Shown piece after piece: positions 33,201 through 41,530 of a stretch of DNA of 64,000 nucleotides. Every line of letters starts with the position of its first letter. Positions within the stretch are counted from its first letter, which is position 1. Under the pieces are notes generated by a model. That model saw only the letters and a program-made list of their open reading frames with translations, made no database searches and was not told the origin of the DNA. The stretch comes from Zonotrichia leucophrys gambelii (Eukaryota; Chordata; Aves; Passeriformes; Passerellidae): assembly GCF_028769735.1 (NCBI RefSeq), contig NW_026992294.1, positions 120,144 to 184,143 of the forward strand, written 5' to 3'. A program made the position numbers and the translations under genes.

Positions 33201-33767
33201 GCGCCGCTGGCAGGGAGCTGTGCCGCTGAGGCCATGACAGGCTCTGTGTTCACAGGCATGGCCGGGCGGCGCCTGAGGGGGCAGCAGCAAGAGCTGCAGC
33301 TGATCTGCACTGGTGAGTGAGGGCAGCGGGCTGGTAGCTGGGGCTACCGGGGGAAGCTGCAAGCCCTGCCCCGGCTGCGGAGGGCTCTGCTCCCGTGGGC
33401 AGAGCACACGGAACTTTCAGGGCCACGTGGGCCATTGGTGGCCAGCAGCTTCGGGCTGATCCCCTTGCTCCCTGCTCCCTCCTGGCCATGGCAAGAGCCG
33501 GCTGGGATGGTCCTTGCAGGGGGCTCTCCTGGTGTCCCCGCAGATCTGGCTCTGACCGTGTCTCTGTTCCTCTCTCTTGCAGCCCTGGAACGCCTGACGG
33601 AGGACAGGAGCAGTGCCATGTCACAGATGGCACTTGAAACACTGCATGTCCTCCGGGCATTACAGCGTGGGCGATATTCCACCATCCAGAGGCTGCAAGA
33701 TCAGCTGCACAGGGCATGGAGGACTCGGCCTCGCCTGTTGGGGCTCGGCTGCTGCACTGCCAGATGA
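21208..33767 (+). CDS. MROH-family (maestro heat-like repeat) gene, 3' part, ten exons, one donor broken
   Basis: Ten plus-strand segments with AG acceptors, GT donors (one exception) and matching phases encode alpha-helical HEAT-like repeats of the MROH family, which is expanded in birds. Exons: 21208-21395, 21484-21621, 21898-22012, 31480-31620, 31815-31973, 32107-32262, 32422-32523, 32870-32972, 33256-33312, 33583-33767 (stop TGA). Typical pieces are VPRVVRPYFPRLLVHLLFQV, QSLTESLVELLWDAE and HCHDENERVAQ. Upstream exons are not in the window; ERV-A lies in or beyond the preceding intron. ERV-C fills the intron between exons 3 and 4. The donor after 31973 is TT instead of GT, so correct splicing there is doubtful and the copy may be a pseudogene. 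All ten exons are otherwise open and in phase. Confidence 0.85.
22058..22678 (+). repeat. ERV-C 5' LTR
   Basis: TGTGGGATCTCAG to AACCGGACA. TATAAAA is at 22460-22466 and AATAAA at 22562-22567, so R is about 100 bp. Confidence 0.97.
22681..22698 (+). other. ERV-C primer-binding site, probably tRNA-Asn
   Basis: TGGCGTTCCCTGGGCGGA starts two bases after the LTR. It matches the complement of the tRNA-Asn 3' end at about 15 of 18 positions by my reading; other tRNAs with a CGCCA end match less well. Confidence 0.6.
22699..22969 (+). promoter_or_regulatory. ERV-C leader with candidate splice donor
   Basis: Non-coding leader between primer site and gag. TTTGGTAAGAAAG at about 22942-22954 is the best donor for spliced env mRNA. 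Confidence 0.5.
22970..23361 (+). pseudogene. gag: ERV-C gag, matrix region (frameshift and stop)
   Basis: ATG at 22970 starts MGGTLSQEQ, a good N-myristoylation signal (Gly2, Ser6 region). This frame ends at a TAA after about 31 codons (near 23062). Matrix homology continues in another frame (LLLWARLNYPLAETCLLFEVGFWQ spans the join region) from about 23065 to a TGA at 23359-23361. The large gag frame that follows is in the same frame as this second part. So there is one indel and one stop in matrix. Confidence 0.8.
23362..26142 (+). CDS. gag: ERV-C gag: linker, capsid, nucleocapsid (open frame of about 926 codons)
   Basis: The first internal ATG is at 23470, but the frame is open from 23362 and belongs to gag. 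The first 430 residues are a Gly/Glu/Arg-rich linker with acidic clusters. Capsid starts near the MMDWKRIRKAL segment (about 24857). Its major homology region is IKQGPTEPFMSFIYRLTQAV. A Glu/Lys-rich heptad segment (about 25650-25755) may form a coiled coil. Nucleocapsid has two CCHC knuckles, CYRCGELGHMKRNC and CTRCGRGRHPAKEC. The heptamer GGGAAAC sits after the second knuckle. Total length is large for Gag, mostly due to the linker. Confidence 0.9.
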   Translation, partial: EENALGEKEQGILLKYPVPKPRNPGKPPKCPKTPESMEDSGTEGGEQGGERGPGGALSRDAAATEQGSQAAAGQAGSAGEEKTRDMCFRAALLGSGPGAAAAPTGRGAEACAVGGIREGSGKPQTKAGASDPSSEKGGFAQPQKAAMQRRRRRAVVTLEPMRRSARIAECTRLPAGGRLLVPAKGEIDTGTEEEETESGADQRGDISGVEQDGDSESSSGDTGSGSESRQAQRAQRGRERNTPPVTSRATRGRAREFISRGPPPSPDLVPLIKTLGVQDSPPQERRSGVQTPISAELKAENTRSGTGRPTWPPAGSEAIEYATSPETGRPVTAPSGGWKTEVHTMPDWIGGATAPSRGETATMQQFFPTLYKKNSILKKAMPTPQRDYPSTSRFHEDDESSDEEQLKEGNVIRITASEGVPIWMLSAAEATKSFLHSVDTTKKKHQQDPRASFSDLGARPKTSRRRMRRDEPTTSTVPLFMQIPTEPEEEEEFQEPVKMMDWKRIRKALAKEKHLFPGSGDLTMPVTYDAQGQNPRWERMGHEILKDLGKAAQTFGLNSQYFKQLLRGTFATYDLTPYDIRSIVAMILTDTQSLVWEKRWRKYLTELRNRYQGGPNANLTEGQLAGDPPDDNPGEQAARLPRRVLSDIKEAARMAIMQIAPAGAPEVPFSCIKQGPTEPFMSFIYRLTQAVDRQVTIEEAKRPLLESLAFGNANPDCQRVISAMPGRPSLAEMVEACSKVGTPQQVAAIVKNELREEWENQLKGHSEKQAEDKTLEKMLEKILHQQNENINKVLATMQKKNNPPRGQCYRCGELGHMKRNCPQTHTPAPVQKAERPVCTRCGRGRHPAKECYSRTDVDGNPLPYPGNARRSVDQRAQTQVLAVSQEQTGQSSVSNKQTPSAKPSADSTVTQTSSHQGHSAHWQLQN
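25956..25962 (+). promoter_or_regulatory. ERV-C gag-pro -1 frameshift heptamer GGGAAAC
   Basis: G GGA AAC in the gag frame (GGA 25957-25959, AAC 25960-25962). Slipping by -1 gives GGG AAA CGC and enters the pro frame, which is open to 26795. Known simian betaretroviruses use the same heptamer. GC-rich sequence follows within 10 nt and could fold. Confidence 0.85.
25956..26798 (+). CDS. pro: ERV-C pro: degenerate dUTPase-like domain fused to aspartic protease
   Basis: After the -1 shift the frame is open for about 280 codons. Its first half follows the dUTPase fold in order: EIPTGVCGD, DFLIIGQDKC, LGLIVYPTVIS, ELTVLARAL, VPENTVVARAFALP. The catalytic Ser of the GRSS motif and the Asp/Tyr of the third motif are missing, so it should not hydrolyse dUTP. 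The second half is protease: [13 protein letters not shown] (catalytic DTG), LSGIGGA flap, [13 protein letters not shown] end. The frame closes with two TAG codons in a row (26796-26801), and RT follows in the same frame. Confidence 0.85.
   Translation, partial: GKRKAQRGPARSDTSTGGVARADGAIISEQQADALSKTLSRFHSDPDLLPPGAQCTLAASKLICFLDESHAEIPTGVCGDSYKKQDFLIIGQDKCSILGLIVYPTVISADKNTELTVLARALRPPLTVPENTVVARAFALPPHAVGEVMSIFDEEGFPMKEHVEVHTTWVKHIGRDRPTLTCQLTCGNGTIAITGMLDTGADVTVISYIFWPRSWSLVAPLGSLSGIGGASLCLQSENSVVVMGPGDKTAVICPFIVQKPITVWGRDLLAQWGAKIEVDF
26789..26801 (+). promoter_or_regulatory. ERV-C pro-pol junction: GGATTTT followed by TAG TAG
   Basis: The slip-site-like G GAT TTT overlaps the end of pro. 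A -1 shift would read GGA TTT TTA GTA and continue to a stop near 26848, not into RT. RT is in the pro frame behind two stops. In ERV-A the matching site (GGATTTC) does lead into RT. Confidence 0.6.
26802..29471 (+). CDS. pol: ERV-C pol: RT, RNase H, integrase, all catalytic motifs present
   Basis: Open for about 890 codons; an ATG at 26859 is internal. RT N-terminus has LKLTWKTDDPVWVDQWPL, then LKDCFFSIPLHPDD, and the active site is HYMDDLLIA. RNase H has VFTDGSG, QIVELAAV, VTDSAY and NARADR (Asp, Glu, Asp, Asp). Integrase has the HHCC ligands (HAFFHQ, CPDC) and DDE triad (WQADVTKYP, KTDNGPTY, GQAIIERTH), then the WGKGFACI C-terminal region and WVSARHVKPF. The type is beta-like (ERVK-like). 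How it would be translated is unclear, since two stops precede it in frame. It overlaps nothing downstream; env starts 45 bp on. Confidence 0.95.
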   Translation, partial: GSAALPTLKLTWKTDDPVWVDQWPLERKKLSALRNLVREQLQAGHIKPTDSPWNSPVFVIKKKLSGKWRLLHDLRKINEVIEDMGPLQLGLPSVSMIPRDWQLVVIDLKDCFFSIPLHPDDAPRFAFSVPSINKETTLQRYHWVVLPQGLKNSPTICQWYVARALAPARKKFPKVKIIHYMDDLLIAASTQQELQEARDCVIAEVQKAGLEISISKIQEVAPWKYLGWKISERTIKPQKVEISTKITNLHDLQQLLGEINWMRPVLGITNSDIPALLDLLRGDTDIRSPRTLTQEAKKQLEKVADAIQKRQAHRFVPTLPFQLAVLGKKTQFHGLIFQWDESQKDSLIIIEWIFLPHRPAKTILTDLEMAAQIIIKARTRLLTMAGREFSTIRLPLKQDYFEWAMQQSKDLLIALLAFPGTCTIHFPQHKILQSQICYKTKPRISEEPLDGITVFTDGSGKTHKSVITWRDSTTGDWESDVRKVQGSPQIVELAAVVRAFQLFKQPLNLVTDSAYVAGVVKRLEGSLLKEVSNGVLYSYLTSLKALLEGREREYFITHIRAHTTLLGFLAEGNARADRLTMPISQTLPDIFEQARLSHAFFHQNAQALMESFRLTKSQAREIISACPDCQFVQPPSSTGAINPRGLQSLQLWQADVTKYPSFGRLKNVHVSVDTFSGAVFASAHAGETADHACRHFLQAFAALGVPQEIKTDNGPTYTGRVLDKFLKKWGVRHTFGIPHSPTGQAIIERTHHTLKSLLDRQRRGEPEATPHMKLNKALYVLNFLNSSSSEPNPPIVRHFLNSTQAKLRENPLVLIRNPETGQIEGPFRLITWGKGFACISTDRGLKWVSARHVKPFRTREPENADPRNKETSTQTEVETQAGKSDPEEK
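29516..30860 (+). pseudogene. env: ERV-C env (alpharetrovirus-type Env) with one frameshift
   Basis: ATG at 29516 begins a signal peptide (MLMCIILSFIAASKG). The compact SU (about 215 residues) has NLWETLAQA and LICGDRIWHGIP and ends in a strong furin-type site RRRGKRS. In TM the frame breaks near 30290-30310, after GCWLSK. Homology resumes in another frame with LQNRAAIDYLLL, the CX6CC motif CEEFEGMCC, and a long membrane helix (YVLIVLLVLMIVVPCIFV). That frame crosses the polypurine tract and runs 45 codons into the 3' LTR, ending at 30860. One indel is therefore the only break. Orthologous motifs occur in ERV-A and ERV-D. Confidence 0.88.
30713..30724 (+). other. ERV-C polypurine tract
   Basis: AGAAGGGGGAGA immediately before the 3' LTR; here it is also read through by the env frame. 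Confidence 0.9.
30725..31346 (+). repeat. ERV-C 3' LTR
   Basis: Near-identical to 22058-22678. TATAAAA is at 31127-31133 and AATAAA at 31230-31235. The target duplication ccagct follows at 31347. Confidence 0.97.
31974..31979 (+). promoter_or_regulatory. Mutated splice donor (ttaagg for gtaagg) in the MROH gene
   Basis: The exon ends ...CTC TTT GAC CAC. The next exon starts GAC AAT AGC after a good acceptor at 32101-32106. The donor position reads ttaagg, one base from a perfect gtaagg. Read-through would add about 45 codons before a TAG in the next exon. Confidence 0.8.
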
Positions 33768-33894
33768 CTGAGGAGGAGAGCTGATCTGGGAGGCTGTCTT
33801 TGCTGGGGCAATCTGAGCCAGGGGTAATTTTCCTTTTCTTTAAGATTTTTCTTTTCTTCTTTTCCATTTCTTATCTATATTGTAAATAAATTCT

Positions 33895-33900
33895 AGAATA
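33895..33900 (+). terminator. Polyadenylation signal of the MROH gene
   Basis: AATAAA in an AT-rich stretch about 130 bp after the stop codon. Confidence 0.6.
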
Positions 33901-35788
33901 TATTATAATTATATATATTATTATATATTATAGATTACTATAAATAATTCTAGAATGTATGATGATACACAGACTGCCAGGAGCTTTTCTTTGCTGTTCA
34001 GGGTCTGCAGGGCAAGAGGCAGGAAAGGGCAAAAAGGAAGCTTGTGCTCAGCAGCACAGCAGGCTGAGTGGTGGTGAGGCCCTGAAGGGGGAGAAGGGTG
34101 CTTGTGCTCAGCCAGCTGCCCAGGCGTGCAGCGGGCAAGGGGAAATGGCCAGAAGCCCCTTGGCTTTTGGTGGTTCTGCTGAAGCCTTTGTGCTGCCCAC
34201 AGAGCGGCTGGGCAGGGGCTGGGGCTGCGGGGATCCCTGCCAGAGCAGAGCCTGGAGATGGCCACAAGCCCTGTGCCAGGCAGGAAGCGCCAGCCGTGTC
34301 CTCCTGCCCGTGTGCTGCTGGCTGCCTTGCTGAGGGCTCCCAGGTGCCTCTGGATGGGGCTGCTCTGGAGCTGCTCTGGGGCTGCGGCGCTGCTGCCGGG
34401 CAGCTTGGCCAGGCTGGGGGAGACCCTGAGGGGCTGAGGCACTGCTAAGCCCTGAGCAATTGGCTGGCAGAGGCCACAAGCAGCCCCCCGGCAGCCGCCT
34501 TGTTTCTGCCAGAGTTGACTTGCAAGAGGGATCCTGGGCACTCTGGAACTAACAGCATTGGTGTTGTTGGAAACCGAAATGCAGGGAAATCTCAGACCTT
34601 TGGTCTTGTCAGCAAAGCTTAGAATTAAATCCAGGATTTGATCGGAAACCTTGGAAAGGGCTTCCAAACTTAGGTGCTTGAAACGAGAATGAGGATTTCT
34701 AGTTTCTAGCAGAGACACGGGGAGGAATGTTGAAGTGGAGGATAGTTTAGAGTTTTAGAGTTCAAGATCTAGAAAAAATAAAAGTAGTTACAATGGAAAA
34801 CAAGAAGCTTAGGATGCAGTGCTGTAGGTTTGTGTGTCATAACATGATTGGCTAAGGAGGCTTACACTGTAGCATGAGTCCATAAGATGAAATATTGAAG
34901 GGTTGGCTCTAAAACATAAATATCTTTGTTGGCCGTGTCCTCTTGGCCAATAAATCCTGCAAAGCTCTTGTAACTACAAGTCTTGTGGCCTTCTGAGCCA
35001 TGCAGTGGAGATGTGAGCCAAACTCACCCTTCCGGTCTTTGTAGAAGAGAAGAAAAAGCAATGGCATAATCTAAAAAACCCAGAGGTCTGCTTTCTAGCT
35101 CATTCCAAAGTCCTTCAACTCCCCCAAAGTGGAATTTAGCTACAAAGAGATGACAAAGACTCTTAGTGGTGCCTCTTTGACTCCACAGCAGCTGCTTTAG
35201 AATCTTTCACATAAGCCTGTGTAGTCATGTGCCAGAAATGTATCATTTGAAGAAACTTTCCCAACTGACTTGCATGGAGGTTTGTTTGAAGGGTATTTGA
35301 GGAGAAAGCCTCCCAGCAGAGGTCTGGGCTTTGGCCTGGCTGTGTCCCCTGCTGATTGTGAAGTGTGCCATCAGCTGCAGGGCTTTCTGGGCTAAAAATG
35401 TCACCAAGTCACATGGACTTGCTCTTTATGGCCTCTAAAAGCTGGACACAATTTTGGGGCAAATTTGGAGACCTCTTCTATGGGTGGATGGAGCACCTAG
35501 GATTTTCCCAATTGCTGGGAATGGTTCTCCAGGTCCCTGGAGTATCCAGGGCCCTGGTAAGTTCCAGCTGCACACATGCCATGGCAATGAGAAGCAAAGG
35601 AACCCAGCCCTTTTTGTGCTGCCTGTGTCACTGCACCAGGGTCATGGGATGGGAACACGCAGGCCTTGTGCTGGAGCTGAGCTGCTCTGCCCAGCACTGG
35701 TGGCCGCCATCCCAGCTGGTTTTGCTTGTCCTGGTTCCCTGACAGCTGGGGCCCTGGGCAGAGCCCTGAGAGCCTGGTCTGCCCGCAG
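33901..35788. other. Host DNA; possible LTR-like piece near 34729-35050
   Basis: No gene recognised. Between about 34729 and 35050 there is LTR-like content: 5' TGTTGAAG, a taaata element near 34917, and ccaataaatcc near 34949 as a poly(A) signal. No second copy or target duplication was found. The rest is GC-rich host DNA with overlapping open frames that I do not trust. Confidence 0.3.
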
Positions 35789-36660
35789 GTAAGGAGAAGG
35801 AGCCCCTGGAGAACCTGTACCGGGTGGGGATGCTGCTGCTGCTGCTGCTGCTGGAGACAGCGAGGGTGACATCAAGGATGACAAGCTCTTCCTCAGCCTG
35901 GCCACGGGAGGCTGAAGGTGATGGACTTTGATTCTGGCACCTTCTTCAAAGCCAGACTCTACAGGGAATTTGCAGATGAGTCCCCACCCGGGGAAATTCG
36001 GCCAGATTTGGGCATGGCTCAGCCTGGCTGGGATCCAAAGGCTCCCCCCTTGCTGGGGCAGATGCAACTCATTCTTCAGTCGCTGCCCAGCTGCTTTTGG
36101 CAGGCCTGGGAGGATGGGCTGGGGTGGGTACGAAATGGGAGTGGGCTCCTGGTCCTGCCAACAGCCCCCAGCACCCACAGTGCCCCGGGCTGGGGCAGCC
36201 AGCCCGACACAAACAAACCCCATGGTGGGAGCAGAGGTGGGGTTCCAGAACCTGTGCTGGGGCTGCTTTGCTGTGCAGGCAAGGAAGAGCTTGGGCTGTT
36301 CCACAGCCCTTGTTTGCTTTGGGGTCACTGTGATTTTGGGGGGCAGTGCAGGGGGGAAGAGAGAAAGTGTGGGCTTCCCTCACCCATGGCTGGGTTTTTC
36401 CCTGGCATGTAGGGGTTGGGCCTTCCTCAAGACCTTGAAAGAGATGGGAGTTTTTACCTTTTTTCTTGTTTTCCCTTTTTGCATCTGACCTCTTTTCATT
36501 AATGTGTTGTTTGTTTTTCCAGAGGAAGCGTTCGAGGTGGCCCAGTGTGGATGGGGAAGTGCTTGGGAGCAGCTGTGGTGTGGATGGGCCGTGCCCTTGG
36601 AGAAGGCTGAGGACATGGTTTGGGAGCAGCTTTTCTTCCAGCCATGGGTGGCATGAAGTG
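35789..36660 (+). pseudogene. PIM-like serine/threonine kinase pseudogene fragment
   Basis: An acceptor at 35780-35788 is followed by GKEKEPLENLYRVG, the start of a PIM-type kinase domain. The glycine-rich loop and the catalytic loop are gone: a run of CTG codons (poly-Leu) joins directly to DDKLFLSLATG and, one frame over, RLKVMDFDSGTFFKARLYREF, the DFG region of PIM-like kinases (DFG reads DFD). A later block at about 36523-36660 (KAEDMVWEQLFF) matches the PIM C-lobe. Introns appear kept, so it is a duplicated rather than a retroposed copy. PIM-like genes are strongly expanded in songbirds. It cannot encode an active kinase. Confidence 0.7.
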
Positions 36661-36939
36661 AGTCCCTGTGTGCTTGCCAGGGTGGGATCAGAGCTTTAGG
36701 GAGCTGGCAGCGAGCACAGGAGCATCCTGCTCTGGGCAGCTGCTGAGGGCTGGATGTGCCGTGGCTGGCTGCAGGCTGGGCACATGTCCTGCCCTCCTGC
36801 TCTGTGCCAAAGGCAGCAGGGATGGGCAGCTCTGGGCACAGCTCAGGGCACAGCCAGCATGGCCTGGGCACCGCAGGCCTTGGCACAAGGGCACAGGAGC
36901 CCTCAGCTGACGGGCGGTTTCTGCTTTCTCTCCTTGCAG

Positions 36940-37099
36940 CCCGGCTCTGTGGGTGCTGAAGCTGCTCTGGGCTCTGCCAGGGCTCTGCTGGGCTCAGCCC
37001 TGGGCCCAGCTGGGCTGGCTCTGCCCTCACATTGCTCTGACAGCTCTGCATCAGATGAGCCCATTGTGAGCACAGTGCCTGAGCTTTCTGCTTTGGCAG
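36940..37099 (+). other. Exon-like open segment of unknown identity
   Basis: A pyrimidine-rich acceptor (ccttgcag) and a consensus donor (cag|gtgagt) enclose 160 open bases reading an Ala/Leu/Gly-rich segment then SDSSASDEPIVSTVPELSA. I do not recognise the family. It may belong with the next segment. Confidence 0.35.
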
Positions 37100-37279
37100 G
37101 TGAGTGAGACTCTGCTGCAAGCCCAGAGATTGCAGCTGGGGACACACATCCAACTGGCAAGGACCCAAACTCTCCACAGTCCTGGCTGAAGGTCGGCATC
37201 TGTACAGGGTGTTTTGTCTGTCCTGTTCTTCCTTCTTGATTGGCTGGAATTGTGCAATTGCACTTTCTTCCTCCTCTAG

Positions 37280-37393
37280 AAGTGCCACGAGTGGGCCAAA
37301 GCTGCCGAGTGGGCCGTGCTCATAAGGCAGTGCAGTCTGGAGCTGGTGGATGGAGAATTGCCCTTCTGCGCTGCCAAACCAGAGCAAAAAGCT
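37280..37393 (+). other. Second exon-like open segment of unknown identity
   Basis: Acceptor ctcctctag, donor gct|gtaagt, 114 bases. One frame reads CHEWAKAAEWAVLIRQC, but the phase carried from the previous segment gives another open frame, so the reading is uncertain. Confidence 0.35.
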
Positions 37394-38838
37394 GTAAGTG
37401 GGACTTTGTGTCTCTAAGAAATCCCTGACAGTTTGAAAGGGAATGTGCAGCTCATTCCCAGGCTGAGAAGAAAGGTCATCTTGTAAAGGATTTGGGCTTT
37501 GACAGAGTTTCCATTCCCAGTCCTGCTTGGAGCTGGAAGGGCACTAAGCAATTTCCTCTTGCTTTGACCACAATTTCAAATATCAATGTTGGAAACAAAG
37601 CCCAAAATCTTTTAAGAGGCTTTTGAGGTCACAAAGATGGATCCATGCCATCAGCACATTATACAATGTAAACAACTGAGTTCTCTTTTTAAAAAGATCA
37701 TTTACCTCTTAATTCAAAGAATGTAAATTTGCCTTTATGTTTTGTTTTTTTCATTAACTGTATGTTATGTTTTTGCACGAACACTTGGATTTTATTCTTA
37801 TCTTTTACAATTTACCTATTTTTTAGCTTTTTCCTTTTTTTTCCTTTCAATAGAAAACATGTCCTATCAAAGGAATGTCCTTTCCTCCTGGTTTCATGTG
37901 GAGCAGCTCCCTTCCTGCTGGCTGAGCTGCTCAGGCAGAGCCCAGCAGCTCCTGGCCCTGCAGGGCTGAGGCTTTTCCCCATTGCTGGGCACAGACTGAT
38001 GGAGCAGCACTGCTGAACTCGGGCACACAGAGGGACCAGCAGCAGCTGCCTTTGGGCACCTGAGGCTCCAAGGCCCAAACTCTGAGCAGCCAGGGCTGGA
38101 AGAGACTGGCAGGATCTGATCCCTGACTCTGGGCCAGGGCTGCACAAATGACCCCCCAGCAGCAGCAGCAGCAGCACATGGAGCTGACTTTGAGCACAGC
38201 CCCTGCCCCTCTTCCCTCCCATGTGCAGCGGTGTCACAGCAGCCTGAGGCACCTGGGAGCCCCCAGTGCCAGCAGGGACTGGAGATGGCAGCCCTGGGCT
38301 CCTGGAGGCTGTGCAAGGAACGGAGCTGGGCACTCCCTGTCCATGGGGAGCTTCCAGATGGAAAAGGCTGCTGTGCCCAGGCAGCTCCAAGGGCACAGAA
38401 AGGAGGCTCTGGAGCACTGGATCTGTGCCAGTGCCACAGTTCTGGGCAGCAGCCAGCAAGACCTGGGGGAACAGAGGGCACAGCACGAGGGACAGAACCA
38501 GGCAAGGGCAGAGACTGGAGAGAGCCAGGCCTGGGAGCAGGAACAGCTGCTCCATTGCACTCTTGGAGAAAGCTCTTGGCTGGTTCAAAGCAGTGAAAGG
38601 CGTGAAGGGCAGAGAGGAGGCCACAGCAAACAATGCTGCTGTTGCACAGCCTCCCCTCTCCGTGTCCCAGAAGGAATTGCATGGACTGTGTTCTTCTCTC
38701 CGAGCCGTCTCGTTCAGCATGAGCAGCTCAGCACCAGGAGTCTGAAGGAGCTGAAGCCTCAGGCCACAGGAGCTGGGCAAGAGGGAACTTTTGGAGCAAA
38801 GTAATGCTGCTAAAATAGCCCCAGCTGAATGCAGTGGA
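37394..38838. other. Unassigned host DNA
   Basis: AT-rich to about 37860, then GC-rich with a short CAG tract at 38158-38177. Long overlapping open frames on both strands from 37860 to 38800 show no family motif. No gene supported. Confidence 0.3.
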
Positions 38839-39065
38839 TAGAATCATGGAATCACAGAATCCTTTCTGTTGGAAAAGCCCTCTGAGCTCACCCAGTGCAG
38901 CCGGGCACCCAGCAGTGCCAAGCCCAGCATTAAACCACGTTCCTGAAGTGTCAAGGCCTGGACACCAGCCTTGAGTGAGGCCTGGACAGCAGGCCCTGAG
39001 CCAAAGGTGGCCTCTGGATGAACCTTCCAAGCAAAGGTTATCTTTGTATCTGCTCCCTAATGAAA
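38839..39065 (-). mobile_element. CR1 LINE 3' fragment
   Basis: The plus strand reads agaatcatggaatcacagaa, then a diverged copy of the CR1 3' end in reverse ('ttaaaccacgttcctgaagtg'). This is the usual appearance of CR1 on the minus strand in birds. Confidence 0.75.
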
Positions 39066-40734
39066 TATGCATGGTCATCAGCCCTGTGATAGATGTAGCC
39101 ACTCATTAGTGAAACATGTATTGACCTTTGTGTATTTAGAAGCCAGACAAGGCCATGAAATCTGACATCTGGCCTTGTTTGGGGCTGTGTGGTCAAAGTC
39201 ACTTCCCTTGGTTCCTCCTTGAGCCCTGGCCAGGCTTTGGGAGGGACCTAAGAGGAGGATGAAACCAGATGTTGCCACACTAGTAGTGCTGTCAGTTTGT
39301 TCATTCAGCACTGTCAGAGCTGGGCCCTCTCCCAGCGGGGCTGGAGCCTCACCTGGGGCTGGAGGCACCTGCAGGAATTCCCAGTGCCAAGGAGTGGCTC
39401 TGCAGCCTTGGCTGTGACAGCTTCCCCAGCTGCTGTGTGGGTCTGGGGGATGGTAAAGGCTGAGGGTAAATGCTGCTGGATCTTTCTTAATCACTGCTGC
39501 AATCTTTGGTGGGGATGGTTGGGTGCATTGCTGAGCTGCTCCTTTTGTGATTCTTTGCTGCTCTGAACTGCAGGAAATGACACTGATTCCTTCAGTTGGA
39601 CTCTGTGTCTTTGGTGCTGACTTTGCCTACTGGTAAAACAAAACTGGCACAGTCTGGCCAGATCGCAACAAAATGCCACTTTTTCAATGTCAATGTGAGG
39701 AATCAGTCCCATTAGAAATTCCCAGCTGGGAAGCCCTTCCCTGGAGTTCCCTGGCTCTGGAGTGGGCTGAGGTCGGAGCCCCGTGGGAGCAGTGGGGCAG
39801 TCAGGTAAAAGAAGCTGCACCCCTGGATGTCTTCAAATGCATCCAAAAACTGCATGTGGAAAAGGAAAAGACCTTGTGGGTTTGGGCAGACAAAGATGAA
39901 TTTGTTGAGAGTACATAGGAAACAGCACCTTCAGAAGGAACAATTATTGTTGGAATGCTCCCACGTGGAGCAAGAGAAGAAGGTTTTAATCTTGAGCTCA
40001 GATGCACTTGTGCAAGTGAAATATCAATATAATAAACAACTATATACATATTTATAGGATATAAGATCTTCATAGTTATATTTATAGATTTATGTAGATA
40101 TGTTTATATCTATATTTTCATATCAATATGTACATATAAAATTATAATAATGTGAAATAGTGCTGACAATACTAATTTGGTATCTTTGGCTGCTCAGGGA
40201 TGTAACACTAAATACCCTACAGAACAGGACTGGCCAGGACCCTCATGTCAGTTTTCAACTTTGTGAGATTGTATGCAATGAAAAAAGGAGGAAGGGAGGA
40301 AATTGGCTATTTTTACAGGGTTTGCTGATACTGTGATGCAAAAAAACCAGAGTGCTTTGTCTGTTCCTGTGAAAAATACAGTGGTTTTGCCTGCAGGGTT
40401 TTTCATGTACCAGACTATGCACAAGCTGCAGGATTGGTTGAAAGGGTGAAGGGGTTGTTAAAAGAGCAGTTGGAAAAATGAAGAGATGGGAACCTTTGCC
40501 CATGGAGAACCCATCTCCCAGATGTGATCCAAGACCTTAGCAATGGCACACTGGAAAAATGAAACCCCCTGGCTGTGCACAGCTGCCCCCAGTTTGCAAA
40601 TCCAGCCATGGGCAGTGAGACTTGGGCTGCCTGAGAAATTCTTGTGGCTGTGATGGCCCCTGGCAGGGCCAGCCCAGAGGCTGCAGGGCTGGGCCTTCAT
40701 GCGTTGGAATTAATGTGGAGAAATTCAAAGCAAA

Positions 40735-41060
40735 TGAGAACTATCAATTCTGAAACAGGAATTCAGATTCCTCCAGGACACTTTGCTTTGGTAACTGCTC
40801 CCGTGGAGCTTGGCCTTGCAAAGTGTTCCTGTCATGGCAGGAGGAATTGAGGCAGAATATCAAGGAGATATTACAGTAATTCTGTTAAACAATAGTGACC
40901 AGGATTGGATTATTCAACCCCGTGACAGGGTAGCACAATTATTGATCTTGCAATTTTAAGAACAATTGTGAAAAAAGGAGATCCAGCTCCAGTCACCACT
41001 GTTTGTGGAGATAAAGGGTTTGGATCCAGCAGCCCTAATAATGGAGCCAGAGTGTGGGTC
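40735..41060 (+). pseudogene. Retroviral dUTPase remnant (motifs 3, 4 and 5 visible)
   Basis: Across frame breaks the plus strand gives [16 protein letters not shown], then [21 protein letters not shown] (motif 3 region, Asp replaced by Glu), [12 protein letters not shown] (motif 4) and, after stops, GDKGFGSSSPNNGA (motif 5). The spacing and order fit a dUTPase of the kind carried by ERVL or other retroviral pol genes. It is broken by at least two frameshifts and stops. Confidence 0.7.
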
Positions 41061-41309
41061 CGGAGGCCAAAAGGCCCTCCCGAGGCAGCTGAAGGAGCAG
41101 CTCCTAGGAAAGACAACTCCGAGTCCTGAAACCTGGGCAGGAACAATGGGAATATGTCCCTGCAGTGAAGGATTCTGTGTGAGAAAAAGTAGATCTGACA
41201 GGATATTGTTTTACACATCCTGCCAGACCAGATCTCCCTGTTTGCCCCAAAGGCCCCTTTGGAACATGTTCTGATCCACGGGGCTCCATGTGAAGGCTGC
41301 TGTGACACT

Positions 41310-41530
41310 GAGGGACTTGCACAGGAATTTCATCCAGGAGACTGGGTGCCCCTCAGGGACTGGGACCCAGCCCCTTCCAGCCAGAGGGGAAAGGGCCCCC
41401 CAAGCCTTGTTTGCCACAGACAGCATGGTAAAGCTGAACAGCAAAGGGTCTCGGGGCATTATTCTGGAATTAAAAAGGTGCCAGCTCCATGCACAACAAA
41501 ATTTTTGTTCCTAACTCGAATGAGATTGAG
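41310..41530 (+). pseudogene. Integrase C-terminal-like remnant
   Basis: The frame reads FHPGDWVPLRDWDPAP, later KGPP and HYSGIKKVPAP, in the order found in the C-terminal domain of gammaretrovirus-like integrases. It follows the dUTPase remnant, which is not the usual order, so two different relics or a rearrangement are possible. Confidence 0.5.

Noticed and set aside
32099..33310. 403-codon minus-strand frame over the MROH exons
   Set aside because: Antisense to a well-supported exon series.
35365..35742. 125-codon open frame as a gene
   Set aside because: No splice signals or homology, and it lies upstream of a PIM-like pseudogene in intron-like sequence.
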